Assembly (NCBI GenBank): GCA_050015355.1
Contig: JBEKBO010000004.1
Coordinates: forward strand, 1 to 64,000
DNA length: 64,000 bases
Source: CAWBRT01 sp050015355
Lineage (GTDB): Bacteria > Acidobacteriota > Terriglobia > Terriglobales > Acidobacteriaceae
Direction of reading: 5' to 3'
The notes under the pieces were generated by a model. That model saw nothing but the letters and a program-made list of their open reading frames with translations, was not told the origin of the DNA and made no database searches. Positions within the stretch are counted from its first letter, which is position 1. Every line of letters begins with the position of its first letter. Positions 17,188 to 25,671 of this stretch are shown piece by piece. A program made the translations under genes and the position numbers.

Positions 17188-17936
17188 GTGAGTAAAAATG
17201 CTGCAATCGCCTTTTGCCTGGCTGCTTCCATCTGTGCCCTGGCGGTTACCGTGGCCAGCACCCATGACGGATTGGTTGAATTTGCCGGAGCACAGAGCAA
17301 GATATTTGAGACCGGAAAGGCGGATGCTGTTTTGTCTCTGCGGTCGCTGCAGGGCAGTGAGGGCGTTTATGCCGCGGGGCCAGTGAAGGGCTTGGACGGT
17401 GAAATCACCATCTTCAACTCCCGTCCACATATCACGAAGATTCGCGGCGCAGGCTACACGGTTGACCATTCCTGGGACCATGATGCGATCTTCCTGGTTT
17501 GGAGTAATCAGCGGACGTGGCGCGACGTAGCGATCCCAGAGACCGTAAGCGGGTACCTCGAACTGCAAACATTCGTGAAGGCGCAGGCTGAGGCGGCTGG
17601 GATCGACTCCTCCAGGCCATTTCCGTTCCTTCTTGCCGGAGCGCCGGCGGAGGTGGATTGGCACATTAATGTAGACAAGAGCGAGGGCAAGCCCATCACC
17701 CAAGAGTTGTACGCCAAGTCGAAAGCCAACTATGTTATCAAGGGCGAGCAACTCGATATGATCGGCTTCTATTCTGAACATCATCCCGGCGTCTTCATCA
17801 CCAAATACACGCCGGCCATTCAACCCGAAAGTGGACAGACCAACGCCCTTCACATTCACTTTATCTCGCGCAAGGTCGAGGCGGCGGGGCATGTCGACGA
17901 CATGACGTTGGGAAGCGGAATGGTGCTGCGCCTGCC
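17188..17936 (+). pseudogene. Secreted acetolactate-decarboxylase-family protein, 3'-truncated
   Basis: The GTG at 17188 follows AAGGAGA. The product has a signal peptide (about residues 1-23, AIAFCLAASICALAVTVAS), then the acetolactate decarboxylase fold: VYAAGPVKGLDGEITIFNS, VDWHINVDKSEGKPI, and the metal-site motif ALHIHFISRKVEAAGHVDD, with the spaced histidines known from BudA. Homology ends at TLGSGMVLRLP (about 17936). The frame then runs on as the antisense of an SMP-30 fragment to a chance stop at 18183. The natural C-terminus, which in BudA supplies a further active-site Glu, is missing. Acetoin metabolism is possible, but export suggests another lyase role. Confidence 0.6.
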
Positions 17937-17939
17937 GGT

Positions 17940-18197
17940 GGGCTCGCCGTCGTATTCGACCACCAGCTCCCAGTTGCCTTGCGGGTCAATACAGAAAATA
18001 CGGCCGTACTCAATGTCGGTGACGAAAAGATTGCCCGCCTCGTCGAATACGGGGCCTTCGAGAAACGAGTCGCCGGACACACCCAGTCGATTCGCGCGCG
18101 CCCAGGAGGTCAGTTCACCCTTGCGCCTGAATTTCTCTGGCATTCGGGTAAATACTTCAGTCATGCGAATTTCCGGTGTCTGAGTGAGCAGCATCAT
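17940..18197 (-). pseudogene. SMP-30/gluconolactonase-like protein, N-terminal fragment
   Basis: Starting at 18197 behind AGGAGGG, the minus strand encodes MTEVFTRMPEKFRRKG, then SFLEGPVFDEAGNLFVTDIE and GRIFCIDPQGNWELVVEYDG. These are the first blades of an SMP-30/LRE beta-propeller lactonase, with the Glu metal ligand in FLEGPVF. Homology ends at GEPTG near 17942, exactly where the convergent acetolactate-decarboxylase gene also loses homology. About 70 percent of the propeller is missing, so the protein cannot be active. Confidence 0.65.
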
Positions 18198-18616
18198 AAT
18201 CCAGGCCCTCCTGTGCAGCTGTCAATTATGACCGAGCCAGCTGGCCTCCGCCAATTGGAATACCAAAACCATTGGCTCCGGAGAACAGCAGAAAACAAAG
18301 GAAATCATCCAGCTTCACGGCACCGACGATAGCTATGATTAGATTAGTGGCAGGATTCGCCCGCCGCTAGTTGCTAGTAAAGTACCTTCGATCGTGCAAC
18401 ACAGTTACCTGGAATTTCCGGCGGACGCTGGACGGTAGCAAAGACCGTGGTACAGCCGCATTGGAGAACGCAGCGTGGTTCTTCCTTTCCCACCGTTCGA
18501 TGCGGCTGCGGGTTATACTAAAAGTCACACCACAACCGAGAGTCTCCAGTTATGACTGGATGAGAGAATCGCTGTGGGTTAGCTTGAACCTTAGGTTACA
18601 AAAGGATGGCATAACA
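18198..18616. other. Gene-free stretch upstream of rpiB
   Basis: 419 bases that lead rpiB on one side and the SMP-30 fragment on the other. I found no protein homology. A TATACT near 18513 could be a -10 element for rpiB, but without a matching -35. Confidence 0.35.
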
Positions 18617-19075
18617 ATGAAAATTGCTGTGGGTGGAGACCATGCCGGATTTCCATTGAAGGCACGCGTGATCGAGACCGTTAAAGCTTTGGGGCATGAG
18701 GTCACAGATCACGGATGTCACGATCTTACGCCAGTTGACTTTCCCGATATAACTCGAAGAGTGTGTAAAGATGTCATCGAGAAAAAAGCTGACAGGGCTA
18801 TTCTGGTTTGCGGTACTGGTGTCGGGGCAAGCATCGCAGCCAATAAGATGCCAGGTATTAGAGCGTCGGTGTGCCACGACGTACATACTGCTCATCAATG
18901 CGTGGAGCATGATGATGTGAATGTAGTTTGTGTGGGGGCCAAAATTGTTGGGGAATGGCTGGTGTCCGACTTGATCGAAAGGTTCTTGCAAGCGGAATTC
19001 AGTACTGATGAAGATTGCAGACGGCGGGTCGACAAACTGCTCCAGATGGAAAAAGAATTTGCGCGGGGAGTGTAA
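18617..19075 (+). CDS. rpiB: Ribose-5-phosphate isomerase B family (LacA/RpiB)
   Basis: Interconverts ribose-5-phosphate and ribulose-5-phosphate, or related sugar phosphates, in the cytosol. The 152-residue product starts at 18617 behind AAAGGATGG; an upstream in-frame start would add 82 unrelated residues. It shows MKIAVGGDHAGFPLK, the DHGCHDLTPVDFPDIT segment, and the anion-hole motif CGTGVGASIAANKMPGIRAS with the active-site Cys. A ribokinase gene follows 140 bases downstream on the same strand. The pair fits ribose or allose-type pentose/hexose use. Some family members act on allose-6-P or galactose-6-P, which I cannot separate here. Confidence 0.88.
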   Translation: MKIAVGGDHAGFPLKARVIETVKALGHEVTDHGCHDLTPVDFPDITRRVCKDVIEKKADRAILVCGTGVGASIAANKMPGIRASVCHDVHTAHQCVEHDDVNVVCVGAKIVGEWLVSDLIERFLQAEFSTDEDCRRRVDKLLQMEKEFARGV

Positions 19076-19215
19076 CAGTTCCGATGATTTGAAGAGACCA
19101 GAAAAGTTACAGCAGATAGTTGAGACTTTCTGTAGCAGAGCGAAATTTGCTTAATCGAAATGTACATGTGGGTCGCCGGCCGGGCGGTTTTAACTCTGGA
19201 TCGAGTGGAGGAAGC

Positions 19216-20157
19216 GTGTTGGGAAAACCCGGGAAGCCAATACTAGTGATCGGAAGCCTCAATATGGATCTTGTTGCTGTTTCCGAACGTCTACCTGCCA
19301 AGGGAGAAACGATACTCGGCGACAAGTTTATGACCTTTCCCGGCGGAAAAGGGGGCAACCAGGCAACGGCGGCAGCAAAGTTGGGCGCGAAGGTATACAT
19401 GGCAGGTTGTGTTGGTAACGACAGTTTTGGCGATGAGCTCTTGGCGAGCCTGCAGAGTAACGCGGTCCACACTCAATATATTGAGCGACATGGCGAATCA
19501 ACTGGGATCGCCCTAATTACAGTTGATGCTGCAGGAATGAACACAATCGTCGTCGTACCTGGGGCAAACAATAGCTGTGGTAGAGCGCAGGTAGATGCAG
19601 CCTTGTCAGGAGTTGGAGAGCCGGGAATTCTGATACTGCAACACGAGCTGCCCAAGCAAACGGTGGAATATGCAATCCGTGCTGCTCATCTGCAAGGGTG
19701 GGTGATAGTCGTCAATCCAGCTCCTGCCCGTCCGGTCTCAAGGGAGATGTTATCGATGGTTGACATATTGATTCCCAACGAGACTGAAGCGAGCACGATG
19801 ACTGATCGAATGATAGAAAGCGAGCAGGATGCGATTCTGGCCGCAAAGGAGTTTGTGAACGCAGGGGTGGGTTGGGTGGTGATTACGCTAGGAAGCAAAG
19901 GCGCCGTATGCTGTAGCCAGGAGGAAAGCTGCTGCATAGAAGCTCTAAAGGTGAACGCTGTTGATACGACTGCCGCGGGCGATGCTTATATAGGTGCCTT
20001 AACTTTTGCACTTTCCGAGGGACGTCCGATGTTAGAAGGCTTGCATTTTGCCAGTGCAGCCGCCGCGTTCTCCGTCACTCGACGTGGGGCACAGCCTTCC
20101 TTGGGTACACGCAAAGAAATTGAGGAGTTCGTACGAGGGTTGCCAGTGCAACTGTAG
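19216..20157 (+). CDS. rbsK: Ribokinase (PfkB family)
   Basis: Phosphorylates ribose, or a similar sugar, with ATP. The product shows both PfkB signatures: IGSLNMDLVAVSERLPAKGE with FPGGKGGNQATAAAKLGA near the N-terminus, and NAVDTTAAGDAYIGAL, with the catalytic Asp in GD, near the C-terminus. The most likely start is the GTG at 19216 or the TTG at 19219, just after GGAGGAA; a longer ATG start at 19120 would add an unconserved leader. It is the second gene after rpiB. No ribose transporter lies next to it, and the TRAP genes beyond are convergent. Confidence 0.88.
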   Translation: MLGKPGKPILVIGSLNMDLVAVSERLPAKGETILGDKFMTFPGGKGGNQATAAAKLGAKVYMAGCVGNDSFGDELLASLQSNAVHTQYIERHGESTGIALITVDAAGMNTIVVVPGANNSCGRAQVDAALSGVGEPGILILQHELPKQTVEYAIRAAHLQGWVIVVNPAPARPVSREMLSMVDILIPNETEASTMTDRMIESEQDAILAAKEFVNAGVGWVVITLGSKGAVCCSQEESCCIEALKVNAVDTTAAGDAYIGALTFALSEGRPMLEGLHFASAAAAFSVTRRGAQPSLGTRKEIEEFVRGLPVQL

Positions 20158-20177
20158 GCCGTGCACACCGGTCCGCG

Positions 20178-20202
20178 AAAAGCGGGCACGTGACCTGCTT
20201 TT
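20178..20202 (+). terminator. Bidirectional Rho-independent terminator between rbsK and dctM
   Basis: AAAAGCGGG-CACGTGA-CCTGCTTTT forms a 9-pair stem (one G-U pair) with a 7-base loop, A-run on one side and T-run on the other. It lies 21 bases after the rbsK stop, between convergent genes, and could end transcripts from both strands. Confidence 0.6.
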
Positions 20203-20320
20203 ATCCATCAGAATGCCCACGGAAGGTCGCGCAGAATAGCGGCGCGAGGGCACGGGCCGCTGCCCTGAATGCGGGCGCTGGTTGACTCATGAACCAACAG
20301 AAGGCCCATCTGTGCGACAC

Positions 20321-21598
20321 CTATTTCGCCCCGCTCAGGCTCAAGCTCAGAGAGGGCAAGCAGATGATGGCTAACAGGCAGGCAAGCAGCAACACGTAGA
20401 AGGGAGCAAGCGCCCTGATGAGGGTTTCCACCTTGAGCCCCGATACGACGGAGCCGAGGTAGAGGCATATCCCCACAGGGGGGGCAAGCAGTCCGATCGC
20501 CAGATTCGTAGCCATAATCACGCCGAAATGAATGGGACTGTAACCTACGCTCTGGGCCAAGGGCAGGAGCAACGGCGTCATCACTATTATGGTAAACCCG
20601 GGGTTCAGGAAGCAGCCTGCCAGCAGCAGCACCAGATTGATGAGCAACATGATCAGGAAGGAACTGCTGGTAAGGCCGTGCATGAACTGCGCAACAGCGT
20701 GGGGAATGCCGTCAATGGTCATTAAGTTCGAGAACAGCAATGCAGCCGACAGTTCCAGGGCCACAATGCCGCAGGTGCGCCCGCCATGGTAAAACAAATT
20801 GTAAAATTTCTTCCCGTCCAACTCCCTGAGCAACAGAGCTCCTACCAAAATGGCATAGAGAAGCGCCACAGCGGATGCTTCCGTCGGAGTGAAATACCCG
20901 GTTATGATGCCGCCCATGATGATCACCGGCGTGACCAATGCCACAAAGCCGAATTTCGCCGTGTGCAAGATGTTGGAGAAGCTAAAGGGCAGCGTGTTTT
21001 TCCATTTGTTCTTAACGCCAAGGACGGTGTTATAGGTAATCAACACAATAGCGACCAGAAACCCCGGCAACAGTCCTGCCATCAGTTGCGTCCCCACGGA
21101 GAGTCCCGCGACGGTGGCGTAGATGATTAGAAGAAGACTTGGAGGAACGATGACAGCCATGGTCGATGCGGCCACTGTAACCGCAGTAGCGTAGGTTAAG
21201 GGGTAGCCACCCTTTGTCATTGCACCGATGAAGATCGCCCCCAGAGCTCCCACATCGGCCGCCGAAGATCCTGACATGCCGCCAAATATCAAACTGGTCA
21301 CGATGTTCACGGACCCTAAGGATCCCGGCAGAAAACCCACCAGGGATTCGGAAAAATCGAATATCCTGCGTGACATGCCGCCGTAGGTCATGGCGAAGCC
21401 AGCCAGCATGAACAGGGGGATAGCCACCAGGATATAGTTATCCAAAGAACGGTAAAACAGGGTGGCCATAGTCGCGAGCGGATAAGTATCAAAGGCGAAG
21501 ACGGAAACCATCATCCCCAGGAACATGCTCGCGGAAATCGGCACCCCAATAAAAATGAAGAACGCGAAAAGAATGACCGTCAAATAGGTCGCGTTCAT
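20321..21598 (-). CDS. dctM: TRAP transporter large permease (DctM)
   Basis: Membrane-embedded transport subunit of a tripartite ATP-independent periplasmic transporter, 425 residues with about 12 hydrophobic segments. Family hallmarks are VILFAFFIFIGVPISASMFL at the start, FVNIVTSLIFGGMSGSSAAD-like sequence (VNIVTSLIFGGMSGSSAADV) and the late LLNPGFTIIVMTPLLLPLAQ-like segment (FLNPGFTIIVMTPLLLPLAQ). Its ATG overlaps the dctQ stop (ATGA at 21595-21598), so the two are translationally coupled. It imports an organic acid or similar solute using the sodium gradient. Confidence 0.93.
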   Translation of the reverse strand: MNATYLTVILFAFFIFIGVPISASMFLGMMVSVFAFDTYPLATMATLFYRSLDNYILVAIPLFMLAGFAMTYGGMSRRIFDFSESLVGFLPGSLGSVNIVTSLIFGGMSGSSAADVGALGAIFIGAMTKGGYPLTYATAVTVAASTMAVIVPPSLLLIIYATVAGLSVGTQLMAGLLPGFLVAIVLITYNTVLGVKNKWKNTLPFSFSNILHTAKFGFVALVTPVIIMGGIITGYFTPTEASAVALLYAILVGALLLRELDGKKFYNLFYHGGRTCGIVALELSAALLFSNLMTIDGIPHAVAQFMHGLTSSSFLIMLLINLVLLLAGCFLNPGFTIIVMTPLLLPLAQSVGYSPIHFGVIMATNLAIGLLAPPVGICLYLGSVVSGLKVETLIRALAPFYVLLLACLLAIICLPSLSLSLSGAK

Positions 21599-22134
21599 GC
21601 GGCACCTTTAGCTGAATCGCCGGATGCGGGAAGTTTTTCATCCCAGTGGCGCAGCCGGTAGACTATATCCTGGACCAAGCGAATGCAGGTCAGACCGTAG
21701 CCGAAGGGCACGGCGGCTATAAACACAAACATGGGGAAATCAAAACCAGGCGCGGAAGTGCCCATGCTGTGGTGCATCAAGGTCAGATTTAGCCCGACAT
21801 AAAAGAAAAACGCCGCGAAGCAAAGGAAGAGCACTTGACTGCTCAGCCATATAATTTTCGGATTCAGAGGAAGTTTATTGGCAAAGAAATCGACCCTAAT
21901 GTGTTGGTTATCTTTAGCCGCTGCGGCAATTCCGATGCAGCAGAACCAGATGAAAAGATATTTCCCGAGCTCCTCGGCGAAAACCGTGTCGAAGTGGACG
22001 TGACGGTACACAATCCCCGTCAGAATGTCTAGCAACAAGAACACGCCGAGAAGCAGGAGAAGGATTTGCTCCAGCTGATCTGTGACCACATACCAGAATC
22101 CCCGTCGTTTTGAATCAACCTGTTGCTTCGTCAT
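21595..22134 (-). CDS. dctQ: TRAP transporter small permease (DctQ)
   Basis: Four-helix small membrane subunit of the TRAP transporter, 179 residues from the ATG at 22134; a GTG at 22146 is an alternative. Hydrophobic segments include ILLLLLGVFLLLDILTGIVY and IIWLSSQVLFLCFAAFFFYV. The family segment GKYLFIWFCCIGIAAAAKDN is present. It overlaps dctM by 4 bases and lies about 150 bases after dctP, with a hairpin in between. Confidence 0.88.
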   Translation of the reverse strand: MTKQQVDSKRRGFWYVVTDQLEQILLLLLGVFLLLDILTGIVYRHVHFDTVFAEELGKYLFIWFCCIGIAAAAKDNQHIRVDFFANKLPLNPKIIWLSSQVLFLCFAAFFFYVGLNLTLMHHSMGTSAPGFDFPMFVFIAAVPFGYGLTCIRLVQDIVYRLRHWDEKLPASGDSAKGAA

Positions 22135-22208
22135 AGCATTCCACACCTGTTCTCGAACACAGTTCGGACGGAGGTAGATTCTCCCTTTGTAAGGACAGTG
22201 GGACTTTA

Positions 22209-22243
22209 TAAAAAAGGGCTCGCCCTTCTAGGCATCAGGGCGA
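22209..22243 (-). terminator. Intra-operon terminator or attenuator between dctP and dctQ
   Basis: On the minus strand TCGCCCT, a 10-base loop and AGGGCGA form a 7-pair stem, followed by GCCC and a run of six T. An overlapping AAGGGC/GCCCTT pair is also possible. Partial termination here would give more binding protein than membrane subunits, as is common for such operons. Confidence 0.45.
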
Positions 22244-22290
22244 ACCGCTCTTCAGTTTGTATGATCATCCGGCGCGTTCTTACACCTATG

Positions 22291-23322
22291 CTAGTACTTA
22301 TTCACCGCAGCCTTAAAGTCATCCACGAATTTCTGGCCGTAGATTCTGGTGTAAGTCTGCCAGACGGGTTCCACCGCCTTTTTCATGGCTTCCCTGGCCT
22401 GTGCGTCCACAACGTTCATCTGCATGCCGCCCTTAGTCGTCAGAAACTCACGTCTCTCCTTGACGTCTTTCTTGACCAAGCCAGCTTCGAACTGAACCGA
22501 CTCCTTAGCCACTCTTTCTAGGACTGAGCGTTGTTGTGGGGTCAGTTTGTTCCACCAGGGCAGATTGACCATGACCACCTCAAAGTCGGTGGCGTAATCC
22601 CAGATCGAGAGGTATTTTTGCACCTCCATATATTTATTAGCGAAGATGACAGTCTCGGCGTTTTCCTGACCATCGATCGTCTTGAGCTGCAATGCGTTAT
22701 AGACCTCGCCGACAGCCATGGGCACCGGCTTTGCCCCCAGCGCATTCATGACATCTGTATAAATCTTGCTGGTCTGGACGCGTATCCTCATGTCCTTCAG
22801 GTCTTGAAGGTTGCGTACCGGCTGTTTGCTGTTGGTTAATTGCCGGAATCCTCGCGGCCACCATGCAATTACCTTGAGGTTTTTTGTCTCAAGCCGCTTG
22901 CCGATTTCATCGAGAATGGGTGGCTTGGCGTCGGCAAAGGCGATTTCTTGGTCGAGACTCTTGAACATAAAAGGAAGGCTGACAACGGAGGTCTGCGGCA
23001 CCATGTTGTCCAGATAGGCAGAGCTCGTGATTTCCAGCTGGATTGTTCCCTGCTGGGTCATTTCGATTTCGGCCGCCCCATTCGTCCCGGAGAGCACGCC
23101 CGAATGATAAACCTTGGGAACGATGGAACCGTTGCTGTATTCCGTAATCTTTTTCCCCATCCACTCGGCGCCGTCGACGAGGATGTCTCCGGGCAGGTTG
23201 ACCAGTGAGATCCTCATTTGCAAGGGGGGTTCTGCCTGAGACGGCACAGCCGTAAACACCATGCCGAACAAGAGCGCCGCCGACAAAAGATAGACCCACG
23301 GTTTTCTCTTCAATTCTCTCAT
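22291..23322 (-). CDS. dctP: TRAP transporter solute-binding protein (DctP family)
   Basis: Periplasmic receptor that delivers the solute to DctQM. The 343-residue product starts at 23322 after GAGGAG; an in-frame start 15 residues upstream is less likely. It has a signal peptide (about residues 7-24, VYLLSAALLFGMVFTAVPSQ). The conserved carboxylate-binding arginine block is visible as NLQDLKDMRIRVQTSKIYTD, followed by PVPMAVGEVYNALQLKTIDG. Upstream in the same direction is the tail of an amidohydrolase gene, which may once have been co-transcribed. The solute is probably an organic acid, but it cannot be named. Confidence 0.92.
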   Translation of the reverse strand: MRELKRKPWVYLLSAALLFGMVFTAVPSQAEPPLQMRISLVNLPGDILVDGAEWMGKKITEYSNGSIVPKVYHSGVLSGTNGAAEIEMTQQGTIQLEITSSAYLDNMVPQTSVVSLPFMFKSLDQEIAFADAKPPILDEIGKRLETKNLKVIAWWPRGFRQLTNSKQPVRNLQDLKDMRIRVQTSKIYTDVMNALGAKPVPMAVGEVYNALQLKTIDGQENAETVIFANKYMEVQKYLSIWDYATDFEVVMVNLPWWNKLTPQQRSVLERVAKESVQFEAGLVKKDVKERREFLTTKGGMQMNVVDAQAREAMKKAVEPVWQTYTRIYGQKFVDDFKAAVNKY

Positions 23323-23374
23323 CTTCTTCTCTCCTCTATTTCGTATGGGTGTCCATTTTCCCAACACAATTCAA

Positions 23375-23690
23375 CTACGCGCTTTCCCGCTCCACGGCCT
23401 TCATGATCCGGCCGCTTTTCATGACCCATGTGACGCGCTCAAGACCCGCGATAACTTCTGCAGGATTTCCCGCCACGCAGATGAAGTCGGCAACTCTTCT
23501 CGGCTCGAGGCTCCCCAGTTCGTCGCTCAGACCGCAGATTGCAGTGCCGCTCAACGTGGCTGCGGTAACGGCCTGCAGCGGTATAGCCCCATTTCCAAGA
23601 GATAGGCCGCCTCCTGTGGCAGCCGCCCACTCGTCGGTGTCCAGACTATGCTCATTCCCTCAGCGGTTTGAGATATTGGGCTGACATAAT
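23375..23690 (-). pseudogene. Amidohydrolase C-terminal fragment, frameshifted
   Basis: The minus strand encodes GRLPQEAAYLLEMG, then after a one-base shift at 23580-23581 PLQAVTAATLSGTAICGLSD, ELGSLEPRRVADFICVAGNP and ERVTWVMKSGRIMKAVERES before the stop at 23375. This is the C-terminal part of an imidazolonepropionase-like or related amidohydrolase (composite metal-hydrolase fold). One extra C in the CC run at the shift would restore the frame. The metal-binding N-terminal barrel is missing; sequence above about 23690 is not recognisable. It ends 52 bases before dctP. Confidence 0.6.
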
Positions 23691-23962
23691 ACTGCTGGTC
23701 TAACCGCGCGGCAATGAGTTTCAGCAAATATCGGAATAGCGCTGTTCATAACAGTGCCGTCGCAAACGCCGTTTCCCCGGCATCCCCGGACCTCACCACT
23801 TCCCATGCTCTTGTAATTTTAAGATTGAAAGCTAAGCGTTTGAAAATAAGCCGGTTAACGATCTTTTCTTCTGGACGGATGTGCGCCAACTGACCGTCTT
23901 GGAGGAAGTCGTCGTTTACTTGGTGATAGAACTGTAGTCCTGTAGCTATTCGAGGTGAGCCC
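23691..23962. other. Stretch with no recognised gene
   Basis: An open minus-strand frame at 23746-23964 exists but has no homology I recognise and no good start. The sequence becomes AT-richer towards the DUF3795 gene, which fits a promoter region. Confidence 0.3.
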
Positions 23963-24406
23963 ATGGCAGAGGCAACAAACTATACCGCTTATTGCGGCTT
24001 GTACTGTTTTGATTGCAATCGATCGAAAAGCGAGTTTTTTCGGTTGATTGCGGACATGGAGCAATGGCTGACAGCCCTGAAATTTGATCAGTATGCCGCC
24101 TACAAGGCATCAACGAATCCGCAGTTTGCCGAGTATCCTGCTTTCCGCCGTGTGCTGAAAAGTGCCAAAGATTTGGCATGCGTAACCTGTAGAGATGAAG
24201 CCAACACTTCTCCCTGCCGGATAAGGAAATGTGTCTTGGACAAGGGCATTGCCGGTTGCTGGGATTGTGCAAGTGCCTCCAGTTGCGAGCTCCTAGCACC
24301 GCTCTTTAGAGCGCATTCCTCTCTGGCACACAACCACAGGTGTATTCGGGAGCACGGCATTGACAACTGGAGTGACAAACGGGGCAAGCACTACAGTTGG
24401 GATTAA
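23963..24406 (+). CDS. DUF3795 cysteine-rich protein
   Basis: The 147-residue product matches the DUF3795 family. It opens with TAYCGLYCFDCNRSKSEFF, has a middle helix (FAEYPAFRRVLKSAKDLA) and a Cys-rich C-terminus (CVTCRDEANTSPCRIRKCVL, then GCWDCASASSCELLAPL). The paired cysteines suggest a metal or iron-sulfur site; no biochemical role is established for the family. It stands alone between remnants, and its codon use does not look degraded. The ATG at 23963 follows a weak AGGTGAG sequence. Confidence 0.75.
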   Translation: MAEATNYTAYCGLYCFDCNRSKSEFFRLIADMEQWLTALKFDQYAAYKASTNPQFAEYPAFRRVLKSAKDLACVTCRDEANTSPCRIRKCVLDKGIAGCWDCASASSCELLAPLFRAHSSLAHNHRCIREHGIDNWSDKRGKHYSWD

Positions 24407-24516
24407 TAGCAGATGAATTGTCCGTCGTCCTCGGCAATGTGGGCCCATTACACAAAAAGGCAGCAGGCTTCCGGGTCAACGCCAAATTGTTTTTCTCCAG
24501 CCGGCGTCATGGTGTA

Positions 24517-24621
24517 ATATTGCTGCCGATTATCCATGACATGGGACTGATCGCTTGGTTGCCTTCCTACTTAAAGGTATCTCGCGGGTTTTCCTTCAGC
24601 CAGATGGGACTATTGTCCTCA
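24517..24621 (+). pseudogene. Short MFS transporter fragment
   Basis: The frame reads IIHDMGLIAWLPSYLKVSRG then FSFSQMGLLSSLL. This is the helix-loop-helix signature (WLPSYL..RGFS..QMG) of anion:cation symporter MFS proteins, of which nothing else remains. It sits just before the aldo-keto reductase gene and probably marks a deleted transporter of the same locus. Confidence 0.4.
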
Positions 24622-24643
24622 CTGCTTAGGGAAAGGCACTGAT

Positions 24644-25624
24644 ATGGACTACTATCAACTGAACCGGACCGATCTGCGGGTATCCCGCATCGGTCTCGGC
24701 ACGATGACCTTCGGCAGACCAGTCGATCAGGCTACTGCCATTCGTATGGTCGAGCGTTGCATTGAAGCTGGAATCAATTTCTTCGATAGCGCCAACGCAT
24801 ATCAGCACGGAGCAGCGGAGAGCTTGCTGGGAAATGCGCTTCGCGGCAAGCGTAAAGACGTGGTTTTGGGCACCAAGGTCCATCACAAGATGGGCGACGG
24901 GCCTGACGATGCCGGGCTCTCGAAACGTGCCATCTTCCGCGCCGTTGAAGATAGCCTGCGGCGGCTCCAGACGGATTACCTCGACATCTACTACCTGCAC
25001 GAGCCGGATACCAACGTTCCCATAGAGGAGTCCCTGGAGGCGATGAACGCTCTTATCTGCCAGGGGAAGGTTCGTTACATGGCGACTTCCAACTATGCTA
25101 GCTGGCAGGTCTGCGAGATGCACTGGATTGCCGAAAAGAATCGCTATCAGGCTCCGGTCATTGCTCAGCCGATGTATAGCCTGGTGGCCCGGGGTATAGA
25201 ACAGGAATTCCTGCCGATGTCCAAACGCCTGGGGGTCTCGACCATTGCTTACAATCCGCTGGCGGGTGGCTTGCTTTCCGGCAAACACGATCTGAAAACG
25301 GTCACTCCGGGCGGCCGGTTTGATTCGTCATTCTGGGGAATAACGCTATACCAAGAGCGTTACTGGCATGAGCAGACCTTCAATGCCGTGGAGCAGTTGA
25401 AGAAGATTGCGGCTGGCGCCGGACGTAGCTTGCCCAGTCTGGCCTTCAACTGGATGTTGCACCACACCGAGGTCGACGGAATGATCTTGGGCGCGTCGCG
25501 CATGGAGCAACTGGAGGAAAACCTCAAGTCATGTGAAGAAGGTCCGCTTAGCCCGGAGACCATCAGGGCTTGCGATGAGGTCTGGCAGGCGTTCCGCGGG
25601 CCGGTCCCCATCTACAATCGGTAA
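24644..25624 (+). CDS. Aldo/keto reductase
   Basis: NAD(P)H-dependent reductase or dehydrogenase of the aldo-keto reductase superfamily, 326 residues forming a TIM barrel. The catalytic tetrad is visible: Asp and Tyr in FFDSANAYQHG, Lys in VVLGTKVHHKMG, His in DIYYLHEPDTN. The start LNRTDLRVSRIGLGTMTFGR is typical of the AKR11-14 / YghZ-YajO type. Two dehydrogenase genes follow on the same strand within 50 and 10 bases, so the three probably form an operon for oxidation of a sugar- or alcohol-derived compound. Confidence 0.9.
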   Translation: MDYYQLNRTDLRVSRIGLGTMTFGRPVDQATAIRMVERCIEAGINFFDSANAYQHGAAESLLGNALRGKRKDVVLGTKVHHKMGDGPDDAGLSKRAIFRAVEDSLRRLQTDYLDIYYLHEPDTNVPIEESLEAMNALICQGKVRYMATSNYASWQVCEMHWIAEKNRYQAPVIAQPMYSLVARGIEQEFLPMSKRLGVSTIAYNPLAGGLLSGKHDLKTVTPGGRFDSSFWGITLYQERYWHEQTFNAVEQLKKIAAGAGRSLPSLAFNWMLHHTEVDGMILGASRMEQLEENLKSCEEGPLSPETIRACDEVWQAFRGPVPIYNR

Positions 25625-25671
25625 CGCACAGAACCTGACCCGGTTGGGCTCCCGTACTACGAGGCAATCCT

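Noticed and set aside
17188..18183. 331-residue protein as a single natural gene
   Set aside because: Only the first 250 residues match a family; the last 80 are antisense of an SMP-30 gene, so the C-terminus is not native.
23746..23964. Possible N-terminal part of the amidohydrolase
   Set aside because: None of the three minus-strand frames shows the HxH metal motif or other N-terminal amidohydrolase sequence.
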